Positions 16,801 through 23,300 of a DNA stretch of 38,645 nucleotides are shown piece by piece. The notes under the pieces are model-generated. The model was given only the letters and a program-made list of their open reading frames with translations. It was not told where the DNA came from and made no database searches. Location of the stretch: positions 1 to 38,645 of IMG/VR virus record IMGVR_UViG_3300029319_000155. One strand, 5' to 3'. The stretch comes from a virus. A program made the position numbers and the translations under genes. The stretch's first letter is position 1. Every line of letters begins with the position of its first letter.

Positions 16801-17051
16801 TCTTTTTCGTTTTTATTTTGTTTGGATTGTTGTTCTAGATTATCGAACGTTGTTACAGAAGGTAACAACTCAGAGTTTTCGTATTTATTTGGTAATGGTT
16901 TTTTAGGCTCGTCTTCGTTTTTAGGAGCGTTTTGAAGTTTTGCATTTGGAAACTTAGATAAGAATAAATCTTTATCTTTAGCGTTTACATCTATTAGTTT
17001 TTCTCTACCTGGTATTTCATATACCAAGATAGAATTATCTTGTTCTGCCAT
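7821..17051 (-). CDS. Giant 3076-aa internal/ejection protein with peptidase-like, HAD-phosphatase and zinc-knuckle segments
   Basis: A 3076-aa protein in the position of the large internal (ejection) protein of T7-like phages. Visible segments: a charged coiled-coil-rich N-terminal third; hydrophobic stretches near 630-650 (LATLAVTGGLPGLAIISAS) and 2780-2807; a HExxH site H1080-E1081-F-I-H1084 with acidic residues in GEEMMAIASE (E1139-E1147), as in zinc peptidases; and a HAD phosphatase module with D2121-F-D2123-E-T-L, T2202 in LTARP, K2239 and D2258-D2259. A helical region (about 2300-2900) resembles phage polyvalent proteins. The C-terminus (3006-3075) has two C-x9-C...C-x2-H knuckles flanking an Asp-rich DTDGDG loop. 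It probably enters the host with the DNA, where its enzymes could act on envelope, protein or small phosphorylated substrates. One open frame, no frameshift seen. The enzyme activities are inferred from motifs only. Confidence 0.85.
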   Translation of the reverse strand: MAEQDNSILVYEIPGREKLIDVNAKDKDLFLSKFPNAKLQNAPKNEDEPKKPLPNKYENSELLPSVTTFDNLEQQSKQNKNEKEVVEELPSVTTDITRRNERRAVKMLTDQYSKFGFDFEQASVGRDVVRIIANKDQDNEVSKEFKIDKWTLAQDEEVAKQMTEFMNTHKINVNRDLVNQELNNARRGTHDDEIKDEVNNSVNKIYQDAEKYASDLEEWTSQYGDVDEIVTNVYENNRMVEKTLKKPKPPVDNQLYKQAIQSSAVENYVREKRKDDKDFEVDYEKIINANDFQPFLDEATKKSNDFRKQRVDLNNQLQNGSITQEQYNNAIKSLNEQGDIHDDFQNSVKSQLKSEIFNNNVMEDQKDLSDEQKNIRKEISEDILSDVRTEVEVKTKTLKGIADAYTKGEQMMIDNKAESEALLKQFNDIKNGKYTTQEEVDEANAKLTKLRDQLIDKQQKQDYLFKTMQEYGELDSKTRAELDELDLNASEIGLYSKEANRIYEAYGLRSVLMSFPDFAVNLVDAVDMAVEGKEELINSIDDPNTRKAVKFFTNAALTYAAPVTNLVFSDVVKKEGEDERVSLWDITREKYTGLKESFDSRVKIPPKWEDLKDGSDYAEYFASQAVSQAPILATLAVTGGLPGLAIISASSIGGKYRQMQDERELYKQTGGIYGMNHSFGSMALNATLSGAAEGALEYTTGKILGATARSLFGPISQQAINTGVKSTLSSILTTAGRTTIGLGNEMLEEGVAEGLSAVVGNFADKYISGKDEVGLFDGVDEAFINGAVLAAAMQSPRLIGPITRPFLSKNSSDRVAKIGVEIGDLTKRITELKNSGDPKNLELIEKLENQYVELVDESNRLVEQDIKRVDLLHPTEKRALVEIDKRNYLDNKEIDNIKKDPELSKDDRAKKIQEVQNRIDSRNNRKQAIISKYPPNVVDKNYEKQINTLKRMASMAAEYGAPVVNIIETDREGFSERESRYDQNMSKAQVENIASENIGMVEGLNEIINDPNSTDSEVENARELLKDAESQVKIADNLLAADDYGVMQPKFDNKGNLTGIDIIVNKETAITDGMLNTPAHEFIHATFANTLKADPAMRKILGNQLKTILEGKGVTFSSTAKLNEFNKRIAAYNPDQQGEEMMAIASEMMFDGDIKFNDNVLQKLAGVYRRFTQKYLGRDIKFDTTEDIKNFMRDYHYSIANNKPSKAIAKMLAKGANGKVFEDARTPQERKRQRLHNKSVQQNMDSDPDLMATYDKYTKNADGTPKYKTQEDFESSPDFYDAYFEILQGKKLDRLIQSGMTELGLPAEALIDFTRKVKERIADRFLPKRIEDRNGNPILDENGLEQFKPGYRISNPSLFGWLTGVAGGAGKSVIYRAKGDIMKQYKKEGGSDRRSLDRQVSEDGGTIADTVADKKDTLMTDIDNADMTPTLKRDLKQTVDDVLFVTDIIDLPQDNRSTISETVQQAQNADLMNSLTDPKSKFSAIKNIKNLVVDKDFDPDVVNPKTKKPLKTEKSAIPTGPYFNVLNAVASYMGIDPLRILARQDLSTEQRNAAKKLIYDISVDDSGQLKPEILSIFGDQGATTGGKATGLVGKTFISFYNKGARARKTDTGSGITTLKLRSDITKAEFLDKFGINENGSLQPGTKADGAIRELAVVLATLSAVQETKLNAVKNQVVGSEISNRLRDGSPEKLYNRKVKNIDSDTIQKLSETSDVRMSQIDGTAFYLDAETGEVVNLGFKVEKDKRKPMYFIDLTAPSQYEQGLTQGEHIKLGFKTFLKNNPQFRQIIKNTTVFGMERSMYGTVDNFDNEYPPNDQDQAVEKRVQVVEGKKQKPKKIKELYETDFKAREQLLYDFHKAIEKHLKTRPQDFVVMNELLANTTNNQGGAYNRVLVPYLFHGINSDGTTDTETLFDEEHGSPARLVGNLYMNASKLGLVDQVRPIIKAILVQGSLSKADHAIVNKNYKSSFPQVFYDKILPALRDGKLKNIDDGLISFIRYAVPHTMKDGSVEYINLNKLKWMPTGKTITEQFGVGFVGNPSQQTIKLQNELIVKVLSGASIETIEQAKSEFNKNKQFNDQQLEMDRNQLDRSNAVKTQNILQENTKKLKSKNKVDVKGMSTFDFDETLIIDGENFVIATNPLTGEQTRISSGDWPVQGPEFADMGYEFNFDDFVNVRGGVDGPLLQKMKNQIAKYGADNVFILTARPQAAASAINGWLKSKGIDIPFENITGLADSRGEAKAQWMLDKFAEGYNDMYFVDDALQNVDAVKNVLDQLDIKSKVVQAKLKQVNRLVDTSDKMSSKVIEPDADSTIDKEFNKIIEETTGVDSSRRFSQAEGRVRGRVIERSITRKFKDFFIPPSAEDFKGLMYKLLGKGKVGDRQFVWMKEKLFEPYAKGIRAWNTYKQTMANEYQALRKRMPNVKLRDQVDGTAYTVDTAIRAYLWNKAGYNIPGLSESELQILLDKVNNNPDLLTYAESLQQITRTEGYIEPGPNWMVSTIAGDLNSIVGSVGRQQFLQDFSANKDIIFSPENLAKLEAIYGPDYVNALEDMLYRMENGTNRNFGKDKNVNRLLRWINGSVGAVMFFNIRSAMLQTISTVNFINWSDNNMFAAAKAFANQPQFWKDFAMIFNSDMLKQRRAGLEIDVNANELTSVFKERGYSPSTVIAFLLEKGFAPTRIADSFAIAMGGASFYRNRYNKLIKDGMSPKQAADQAFLDFQEVAEETQQSSRPDLISQQQAGTLGRLILAWQNTPMQMTRLLKKALSDAANGRGDMKTNISKILYYGFIQNVWFGAMQSGLAFLLFGNDDEEDGDDVNRKVERVMNGALDTILRGTGIYGAMLSTLKNTLIQWHKQRQKGFGQRDDGRILLEAVSLSPPIGSKLRKIYNAIKTEQFNQGVGKEIGYRVENPNLSIFANWVEALTNLPLARLVNKANNIEEAVTGNHELWQRVALIAGWNKWDIGIEDEELEEAKEDAKEQRKKDKKEEKEQEKIQEQKEKEAKGIKTVQCSGIRSNGERCKITGETTEKKFLCVHHRSFVEGSDTDGDGKKEYRCTAIKSNGERCKNKTENANKKCYAHQ

Positions 17052-17081
17052 ACTGTATCGTTAGTTACCCGTTGTTAATAA

Positions 17082-18131
17082 TTATTTTGTAGGAACGAAA
17101 GCGTCGTTATCTGTCTGCGTATTTGTTTTTATTTCAAAACCTTCATCAGGAACTACTCTAAGAGCTGTACCTGCTTCAAAGTTATTTTGTAAGTGTTTTG
17201 TAAAATAGTTAGCTAATAATTCATTAGCTGTATCACTATCATTTTTTATAAGTTCTTTAAATATTAATTCAGCGTCTGCTTCATCTAATTGACCATCACC
17301 ATCCATATCTTTAAGTTCAACACCTAGGTCTTTATAAGTATTTTTTTGTAACTCATCTATAAAGTTTGCTGCAAATGGTTGACCAGGTATAATCTCATCA
17401 TAAAATAAAGACATTTTATTTTGAGACTTACCTATTAAATTTGTTTTAATTTGATCTTTTTGAGCTTCAAAGGGAAAGTTTAATTTTTGACCATATGCAA
17501 CTTGAGCAGATAATTGCATATTTTTATTAGCATAAACTTGTAATAAATCTCTTGAATCTGTATCAACCCTATTTTTTTGTATAGTATCTTTTAATTTAGA
17601 TATATCTGTAAAAACTTCTTCACCGTCAGGACCTGGCATCATAACACCTAATCTACCTTTATCATTTTGAACTAAACTTGATTTATCTTCTAGTAATTTA
17701 AAGTAAGCTTCACCCTCTGGGCTATCTATAAAGCTTTGACTAAAACCATCAGTATCATTAAGTTTTAAGTCAGCTAACTCAGTTCTAAACTCTTTATACT
17801 CACTAACGTCTTGAGCTTTCATGTTTAAGTCTCTTGTAAGTAAAGCTTTATCTTTTCTACTACCACTTATAAACATGTTTCTATTATTCTGTAAACTATC
17901 ATATAACGCGTCATATTCATCAGCTGGTAATTCACCACTAGCATCTAATACAGCTTGAGCTTTCTCATCATAAACTTTAGCTGCTTCTATACGTTTGTCT
18001 AAAAATTTTTGGCCAACACTAGTTATACTATCTATTAAACTACTAGTGCCATCAGCTTTAGCAGTTATTTTAGCTGCACGAGCTTTTGCTACTGCACCTG
18101 CACCTTGTATTAAAGTTTGATCTACTGCCAT
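17082..18131 (-). CDS. Internal virion / ejection-type protein with EF-hand-like calcium loop
   Basis: A 349-aa, mostly helical protein without signal peptide or TM. The Ala/Lys-rich N-terminus (AGAVAKARAAKITAKADG) is followed by charged helices. Residues 275-286 read DMDGDGQLDEAD, a good EF-hand or dockerin-like loop with D275, D277, D279, D283 and D286 as candidate Ca2+ ligands, just before the helix AELIFKELI. It lies between the 211-aa and 3076-aa genes, where T7 has its second internal protein (gp15), though at half that length and with no sequence link visible to me. Role inferred from position. Confidence 0.65.
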   Translation of the reverse strand: MAVDQTLIQGAGAVAKARAAKITAKADGTSSLIDSITSVGQKFLDKRIEAAKVYDEKAQAVLDASGELPADEYDALYDSLQNNRNMFISGSRKDKALLTRDLNMKAQDVSEYKEFRTELADLKLNDTDGFSQSFIDSPEGEAYFKLLEDKSSLVQNDKGRLGVMMPGPDGEEVFTDISKLKDTIQKNRVDTDSRDLLQVYANKNMQLSAQVAYGQKLNFPFEAQKDQIKTNLIGKSQNKMSLFYDEIIPGQPFAANFIDELQKNTYKDLGVELKDMDGDGQLDEADAELIFKELIKNDSDTANELLANYFTKHLQNNFEAGTALRVVPDEGFEIKTNTQTDNDAFVPTK

Positions 18132-18150
18132 ATTATATTATATTTATTAT

Positions 18151-18786
18151 TTACACTTCTATCAAGCCAGCATCAATACCGCCCATTATAGAAGTAGTTG
18201 CACCACTTATACCTTCACCAATACCACTATATACAGCTTGTTGAGCGTCTGCTGCAGCTTGTGCATATTGTGCTGTTTCAGCTTGAGACATACCAAGTAG
18301 TGTACCAACTTTATCTCTTTCCATACGTTGTGACTCTCTTTCGCCTTGAGCTTTTAATCGTTGGTTTTGAGCTGCCTGTGATGCTGCTGCCATTTGGTTT
18401 CTAGATTCTTGTTCACCTATACTAGCTGCTGATTTTTGCGCTGCTAACTGTCCTGATTGAGCTAATTGTTGAGCGATAGCTGCTACACCAGATCCGCCTG
18501 AGGCACCTCTTACGGCATCTAGTATATTAGCTTGACTTTGTTGAAACTGTTGAGCTTCAAACTGAGCTTGTTTCTGGTTCACTGTTAAATCCTCCATGGT
18601 ATTTTCCATGTTGGCATATGGATTACTAGTGTCTAGTTGTGAATAAGCTTGTTTCATCCTATTCATCTCTTTTCTAGCTTTACGCTCTTTTCTTTCCGCC
18701 TGTCTTTTAGCTTTACCAGCGCCTATTGCTTTTATACCACCACCAATAAGTGCACCAGCTGCTAATCCTGCTGCTATAAATGACAT
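18151..18786 (-). CDS. Internal virion / DNA-ejection (pilot) protein, T7 gp14-like by size and position
   Basis: A 211-aa protein. The N-terminus MSFIAAGLAAGALIGGGIKA is a Gly/Ala-rich hydrophobic segment able to insert in a membrane, followed by a very basic helix (KRQAERKERKARKEMNRMKQ) and an Ala/Gln-rich helical body (QANILDAVRGASGGSGVAAI, then AQSGQLAAQKSAASIGEQES). Such Ala/Gln-rich proteins with a membrane-active N-terminus are typical of podovirus internal proteins and microvirus pilot proteins that form a channel for DNA delivery. It is the first of three consecutive genes (211, 349 and 3076 aa) matching the T7 order gp14-gp15-gp16. Good call as an ejection protein; exact homology unverified. 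Confidence 0.75.
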   Translation of the reverse strand: MSFIAAGLAAGALIGGGIKAIGAGKAKRQAERKERKARKEMNRMKQAYSQLDTSNPYANMENTMEDLTVNQKQAQFEAQQFQQSQANILDAVRGASGGSGVAAIAQQLAQSGQLAAQKSAASIGEQESRNQMAAASQAAQNQRLKAQGERESQRMERDKVGTLLGMSQAETAQYAQAAADAQQAVYSGIGEGISGATTSIMGGIDAGLIEV

Positions 18787-18787
18787 A

Positions 18788-19390
18788 TTATTTTTTGTTT
18801 TTTAATATTTTAGCTTGAACTTCTTTTGGAAGCTTATCAAAACCTTTGTTAAGTTTCATAGGGTCTTTGTGTTTCATTTTCATCGGATCTTTCTTCATCT
18901 TCATCGCATCCTTCGTTTTCATCTTCATAGCAACACTTTTGTTTTTACCCTCTTTTTTTTCTCTAGCGTAAGTACCCATACCCGGCTTAACATCTAAGTT
19001 TTTATCTAAATATTTATCTAAACGATATTGACGTTCTAGATTTTTTTCTCTTTCGCTCATTGGTTGGTTTCTCCTCTTTTTTCTAACTGCTAAATCCTGA
19101 GCCCCTCTTGTACCGTAAATATTTCGTTTTTGTGCTTCTTTAATTCTATTAGTATCAGTATCTCTTAAAAATTCTCCTACTTTTCTTTTTGCTTTAGAAA
19201 ATTTAGATTCTTTTTTCATAGGATCTTTAGTTTTCATTTTCATTGCATCATCCTTTTTCATTTTCATAGGGTCTTTTTTCATTGTCATGCCCTCTAATTT
19301 TGATGATTTTTTAAATCCACTGTTAACTTTATTTGGTAGATCGAAACCTGTGCCTTTTCCGAAGTTCATACCTTTCATTTTAAATGCCAT
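18788..19390 (-). CDS. Lys/Met-repeat basic protein with N-terminal FKM-G tag
   Basis: A 200-aa, extremely Lys- and Met-rich protein. It begins MAFKMKGMNF, the tag shared with genes starting at 1699, 1977 and 6020. Two blocks of a 7-8 residue repeat, core K-D-[PA]-M-K-[ML]-K, lie at residues 36-60 and 154-180, separated by a charged helical region with AVRKKRRNQPMSEREKNLER (101-120). The repeats are nearly free of acidic residues other than the single Asp in each unit. It sits directly before the ejection-protein genes (1 base apart), so packaging with DNA inside the head is a reasonable guess. No homologue recognised. Confidence 0.75.
   Translation of the reverse strand: MAFKMKGMNFGKGTGFDLPNKVNSGFKKSSKLEGMTMKKDPMKMKKDDAMKMKTKDPMKKESKFSKAKRKVGEFLRDTDTNRIKEAQKRNIYGTRGAQDLAVRKKRRNQPMSEREKNLERQYRLDKYLDKNLDVKPGMGTYAREKKEGKNKSVAMKMKTKDAMKMKKDPMKMKHKDPMKLNKGFDKLPKEVQAKILKNKK
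18851..18931 (-). repeat. In-gene KDPMKMK tandem repeat, C-terminal block
   Basis: About four imperfect copies of a 21-24 base unit encoding K-[KTH]-K-D-[PA]-M-K-[ML]; on the plus strand it reads as repeated TTTCAT-TTTCAT-(C/G)G(A/G)TC. It covers residues 154-180 of the Lys/Met-rich protein. Confidence 0.75.
19211..19285 (-). repeat. In-gene KDPMKMK tandem repeat, N-terminal block
   Basis: About three imperfect copies of the same unit as at 18851-18931, encoding residues 36-60 (MKKDPMK, MKKDDAMK, MKTKDPMK). The two blocks are about 280 bases apart in the same gene, so they probably arose by duplication or unequal slippage. Confidence 0.75.
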
Positions 19391-19401
19391 AATGATTTTT
19401 T

Positions 19402-19896
19402 TTATTTGTTATTTTTTATATATTCTTTATATTCACTGTAGCTTAATGCTACTATTTGGTTTTCTAATTCTTCAATTACCTTAGTATTTGTAGGGTTTTT
19501 GTGAGTGTTGTACCAACAAGATTTTTGGTGAGCAAATAATATTCTTTTTTCACCTGGATCTGATATGATATAACACGGTGCTATATAATCTTTAGTACCA
19601 CTAGCACTAACTACAGTCAAATGTCCTTCTAATAAAAAGCACATATGTTTATGTTTGTGTATAGCTCCTATAACCATAGTGTTTTTAAACATTGTCATTT
19701 TTCTAATATAAACACCGTCCATAAAAAAATGATCTATAGGAAACTCTTTACTATCATTTACTATAGGTTTGTCTTTACTACCTACAATAATAGTTTTATC
19801 ATCAGCTATACTTTTTATATCGTTTTCTAGTTTAGTAACAGCTTTTTCAAAGTTTTTACCAACTTCAAAACTTGATATATCTATTATATCACTCAT
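19402..19896 (-). CDS. Cupin-like protein
   Basis: A 164-aa protein. The C-terminal two thirds look like a single cupin barrel. GAIHKHKHMCFLLEGHLTV (78-96) has H80, H82, H84 and E90 in the order of cupin motif 1 (HxH...E, then G), and DPGEKRILFAHQKSCWYN (113-130) has P114-G115 and H123 as in motif 2. The metal-binding residues are thus present. I recall similar proteins in marine phages, where the role is unknown; a structural use of the fold or a sugar-modifying role are both possible. It lies within the tail and ejection genes, which favours a virion or assembly role over metabolism. The N-terminal 50 residues are charged and helical. Confidence 0.65.
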   Translation of the reverse strand: MSDIIDISSFEVGKNFEKAVTKLENDIKSIADDKTIIVGSKDKPIVNDSKEFPIDHFFMDGVYIRKMTMFKNTMVIGAIHKHKHMCFLLEGHLTVVSASGTKDYIAPCYIISDPGEKRILFAHQKSCWYNTHKNPTNTKVIEELENQIVALSYSEYKEYIKNNK

Positions 19897-19938
19897 TAAA
19901 TTAAATTTTACTATGTATATAGTTACATTTAATAGTGT

Positions 19939-20325
19939 TTATTTACTACTTTCTGATATCTCACAAGCTGTAGAATACAACTCTGCTTTTCTAGTTGAGT
20001 TATTTCTAAACTTAGCTATACCATAATAACCTAACATAGAAGCTGTATTAACAGCATTATCTTTACTAAACATTATAAAGCTACCATTAACTAAACCTGG
20101 TATTTCACTTAATTCAGTTGGATTACCAAACGCTTGAAATCTAATTACTAAACTATTAGTAAATTTTATTACTTCAGTAATTGGTCCTATTGGTGATGGT
20201 TGACCATCGTTTATTGTAAAGTTATCGTCTAAACCAGCTGTTTGAACTGGAACATAATAACCTATATCTCCAACTTGTATAGAGCTATTAAATCCAGGAG
20301 GAAATGTAATTTGAATTAGTGACAT
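19939..20325 (-). CDS. Small tail-region structural protein
   Basis: A 128-aa beta-rich protein starting MSLIQITFPPGFNSSIQVGD. It has GPITEVIKFTNSLVIRFQ in the middle and FIMFSKDNAVNTASMLGYYG with AKFRNN and AELYSTACEISESSK at the C-terminus. I recall the 'FSKDN...LGYYG.AKF.NNS...AELF' pattern from marine phage late regions, with no assigned function. It lies 11 bases after the 1105-aa tail protein. Likely a tail accessory or fibre-associated protein; inference from neighbours. Confidence 0.65.
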   Translation of the reverse strand: MSLIQITFPPGFNSSIQVGDIGYYVPVQTAGLDDNFTINDGQPSPIGPITEVIKFTNSLVIRFQAFGNPTELSEIPGLVNGSFIMFSKDNAVNTASMLGYYGIAKFRNNSTRKAELYSTACEISESSK

Positions 20326-20336
20326 ATATTATTTTT

Positions 20337-23300
20337 TTAAACTCTTATAAAATTATCTAAATCTAAATTAAAAGTTGTGTTACTTGTACCAAACTTATTT
20401 ATATTCAAATTATAAGTTAGTGTTACGCTAGTAGTTCCAAGACCACTAAAATTAATATTTGTTATTTGAATATCTGTACCACCATTTAAATCTGGGTTTG
20501 AGTTAGTAAAATCACTTGATTTAGTTACACCACTTATAATTGTTGGTTGTTGTAAAAACAAAGGTGTAGTAGCTGAACCTTTAAGCTGTATAACACCACC
20601 TGAAGAAGTTATTGTAAAAGTAACCGTTGAGTTAGGAGCATAACTATAAGATCTACTTAACTTGTTTGTATCTGTATTTGGAGGACCTGTTTTAACTACA
20701 TTTGCAGATATTGTAGTCACACCTATAGAATCTGTACATGAAAAAGTTAACACAGTATCAGCAAATTGATTTATAGTATAAACATCTTGTAATCCACTAG
20801 AAAGCTTTGATGTACCAGCGCTTTCTATTATAACTTTATATTCTGTAGAACTTGTTACCTTAGGTATGTTTACGTAAAATCTATATTCTCCATTTTTATT
20901 TATTTTACCTCTTAAACAAGCTGATTTACCATTGTGTGCTAAAAATTCTTTTTCGTAATAATTAATATTCTGAGAGTTTAGTATAGTAGCACCGTCTAGT
21001 CCACCTAAAACTTTCCCTTGTTTATTAACTTGTATTTCAAACTCAGCTCCAACATCTCCTCTAACAGTAATCTTTTTTCTACCACCATTAGATCTAATAG
21101 ATTTTCTACCTACATCTACAGATCTGATAAGTTTAATACCATCATCTTGAGGTATATTAAAACAATATGGTGTTATATTATATTTTATATTATCACTTAA
21201 ACTAACTTTATTTTTATTTTTATATTTAACAGCGTAACTATATGATATTATTCTATTGTTAGCATCTTTTTCAACGCTTGTTGTTTCAATTTTTACAGTT
21301 TTATTTGTTAAATCATTTTCAGCTTCAAAACTAGGTTGTCTATAAAAATACTTTCCTGTTGGAGCTGTTATTTTAAAATTATTAACAACAGACCTAACAT
21401 TTGGTGCTACATAACCACCTATTCTTAAAACAGTTTCTTCATTAGATTCTCCTCTTCTATTAACAATAGTTTGAGTAAATATATTATCTTCATCAGTTGT
21501 AGATTCTATTAATAATCCTTGCACTCCTTGTGAACCAGAATTAAAAGCCATACCTAACGCAACAGCAACATTTCCAGTTGATGTAGTAACACCGCTACCA
21601 GTAATAACTCTAGGATCGAACGGTATTAATATTTTAACATGTGGAAATAATGTTCCATCGCTTTGTGTAAAGTTGTGAGTAAAATCTTCATTAAACTTAA
21701 CTGTTACTTGAACTATATTATCTTGCCATGTTTCGTAGTTATTTTGTAATGTTCCAGCATAATTAACAAATTGATTTATTATACCAAAAGGATTTGGGTT
21801 ATTAGCAAATTGATTTGATAATAAACTAAATGGATTATCTAAAGTAAAAGGCGTTGAGTTTTGAAACTGAATATACTCTACTATATCTGTTCTAGGTTCA
21901 GATAATTTATTTGATAAAAATACAACAGGCTCTCTAACTAATGTTGGCATATTTTCATTAATATTACCAAAATTAAAACCGCTTTCATCATAAAGACCAG
22001 AAACACTTTCATCGCCTTGAAATAAAGTTTTTAAATAATATTCATATGTTCCAGCTCCAAAAGTAGTTCCAAGTGTATAACCACTTGTTTGATCATTTGC
22101 TGTAGCATTTTCATTTACAGCATATTGTGGCGCAGATTGTGCTGGGTCTACACCTTTATCTATTTGACCTGTTATATAACCTCTATCAGATAATCCAAAT
22201 GGAAATCTAAATCTATTTTTATTTATAGCATAACCATCTACAGCTCTAATAAAAAAATTTTGTGTTCGAGTGTAGCCTAAAAAAGGTTGAAACTCTGTTG
22301 ATGAATCTTGTAATATATTACCATTACTATCCGCTTCAAAATTAAAAATTCTACCACCCTGCCAATTAGATGTATTAGGTTGAGCGTTTTCAACTGTAGT
22401 TTCCCAACCTGGTCTTATTAAACCTTTTCTATTTATAAAATCAATTGCGGTGCCTTGTTGTATTTGAGCTACATCACCATATTTACCAGAAATAGTTTGT
22501 CTATAAGATGGAGTAAAACCTAAACTTCCAAATGAAATAGCACCACCAGTACCACCTATAGAATCAGTTGTTTTGTAAGGAAATGAATCTGATATTATAC
22601 TAGAATGTTTTGGTAGTTTTCCTATACCTTTTCTTATATAATTTGCTATAACGGACACGTTATTAAACCACTGTTCCGGCAGTGAAGCACCGTCTTCTTG
22701 ACCTGTGTTATAGTGGTAAAAAGCAGGAGCACCGTTTAGTTGACCTTGAATTGGAGCACCTATGTAATCAAGCCAATTATTTAAATTAACTTGATAAGAT
22801 ACTCCACCACTACCAATATAAGATGGTAAAATAAGTGGATTAGTACTTGAAACAATAGTAAAAACACTCGAATCAGATGATGATATAGATATTTCTTCAG
22901 TTTCAGTTTTTAAATCTACACCTTTAGCTCTATTTGTCCAGGTTGTTGTAAAAGCAGAACCATCAGGAATATTAGGGTTACCTGGCTGACCAGTTGAAAA
23001 AGTTGAACCAGGATATTGAGCTGTTATACCTGTTACAAAAACTGGTGTTATACTAAAGTTACCAATAGTAGTTTCTTCGATAGGTATAGGGTTATCATCA
23101 CCACTATCATCTTCGTTTATAGTTTCAGTTACAACTGCTATAGGTGTAGCTACACCATCAACATCTAGTGTCATTGACACGTTACCGTTTGGCATTGTAA
23201 AACCATCGTACATTTCTACATTGACAATTACTTCATTATCAGTAGCGTTAGGTGTAGTTGAGTTACTAAATGTTACATATTTAGGAAATGATGTATCATT

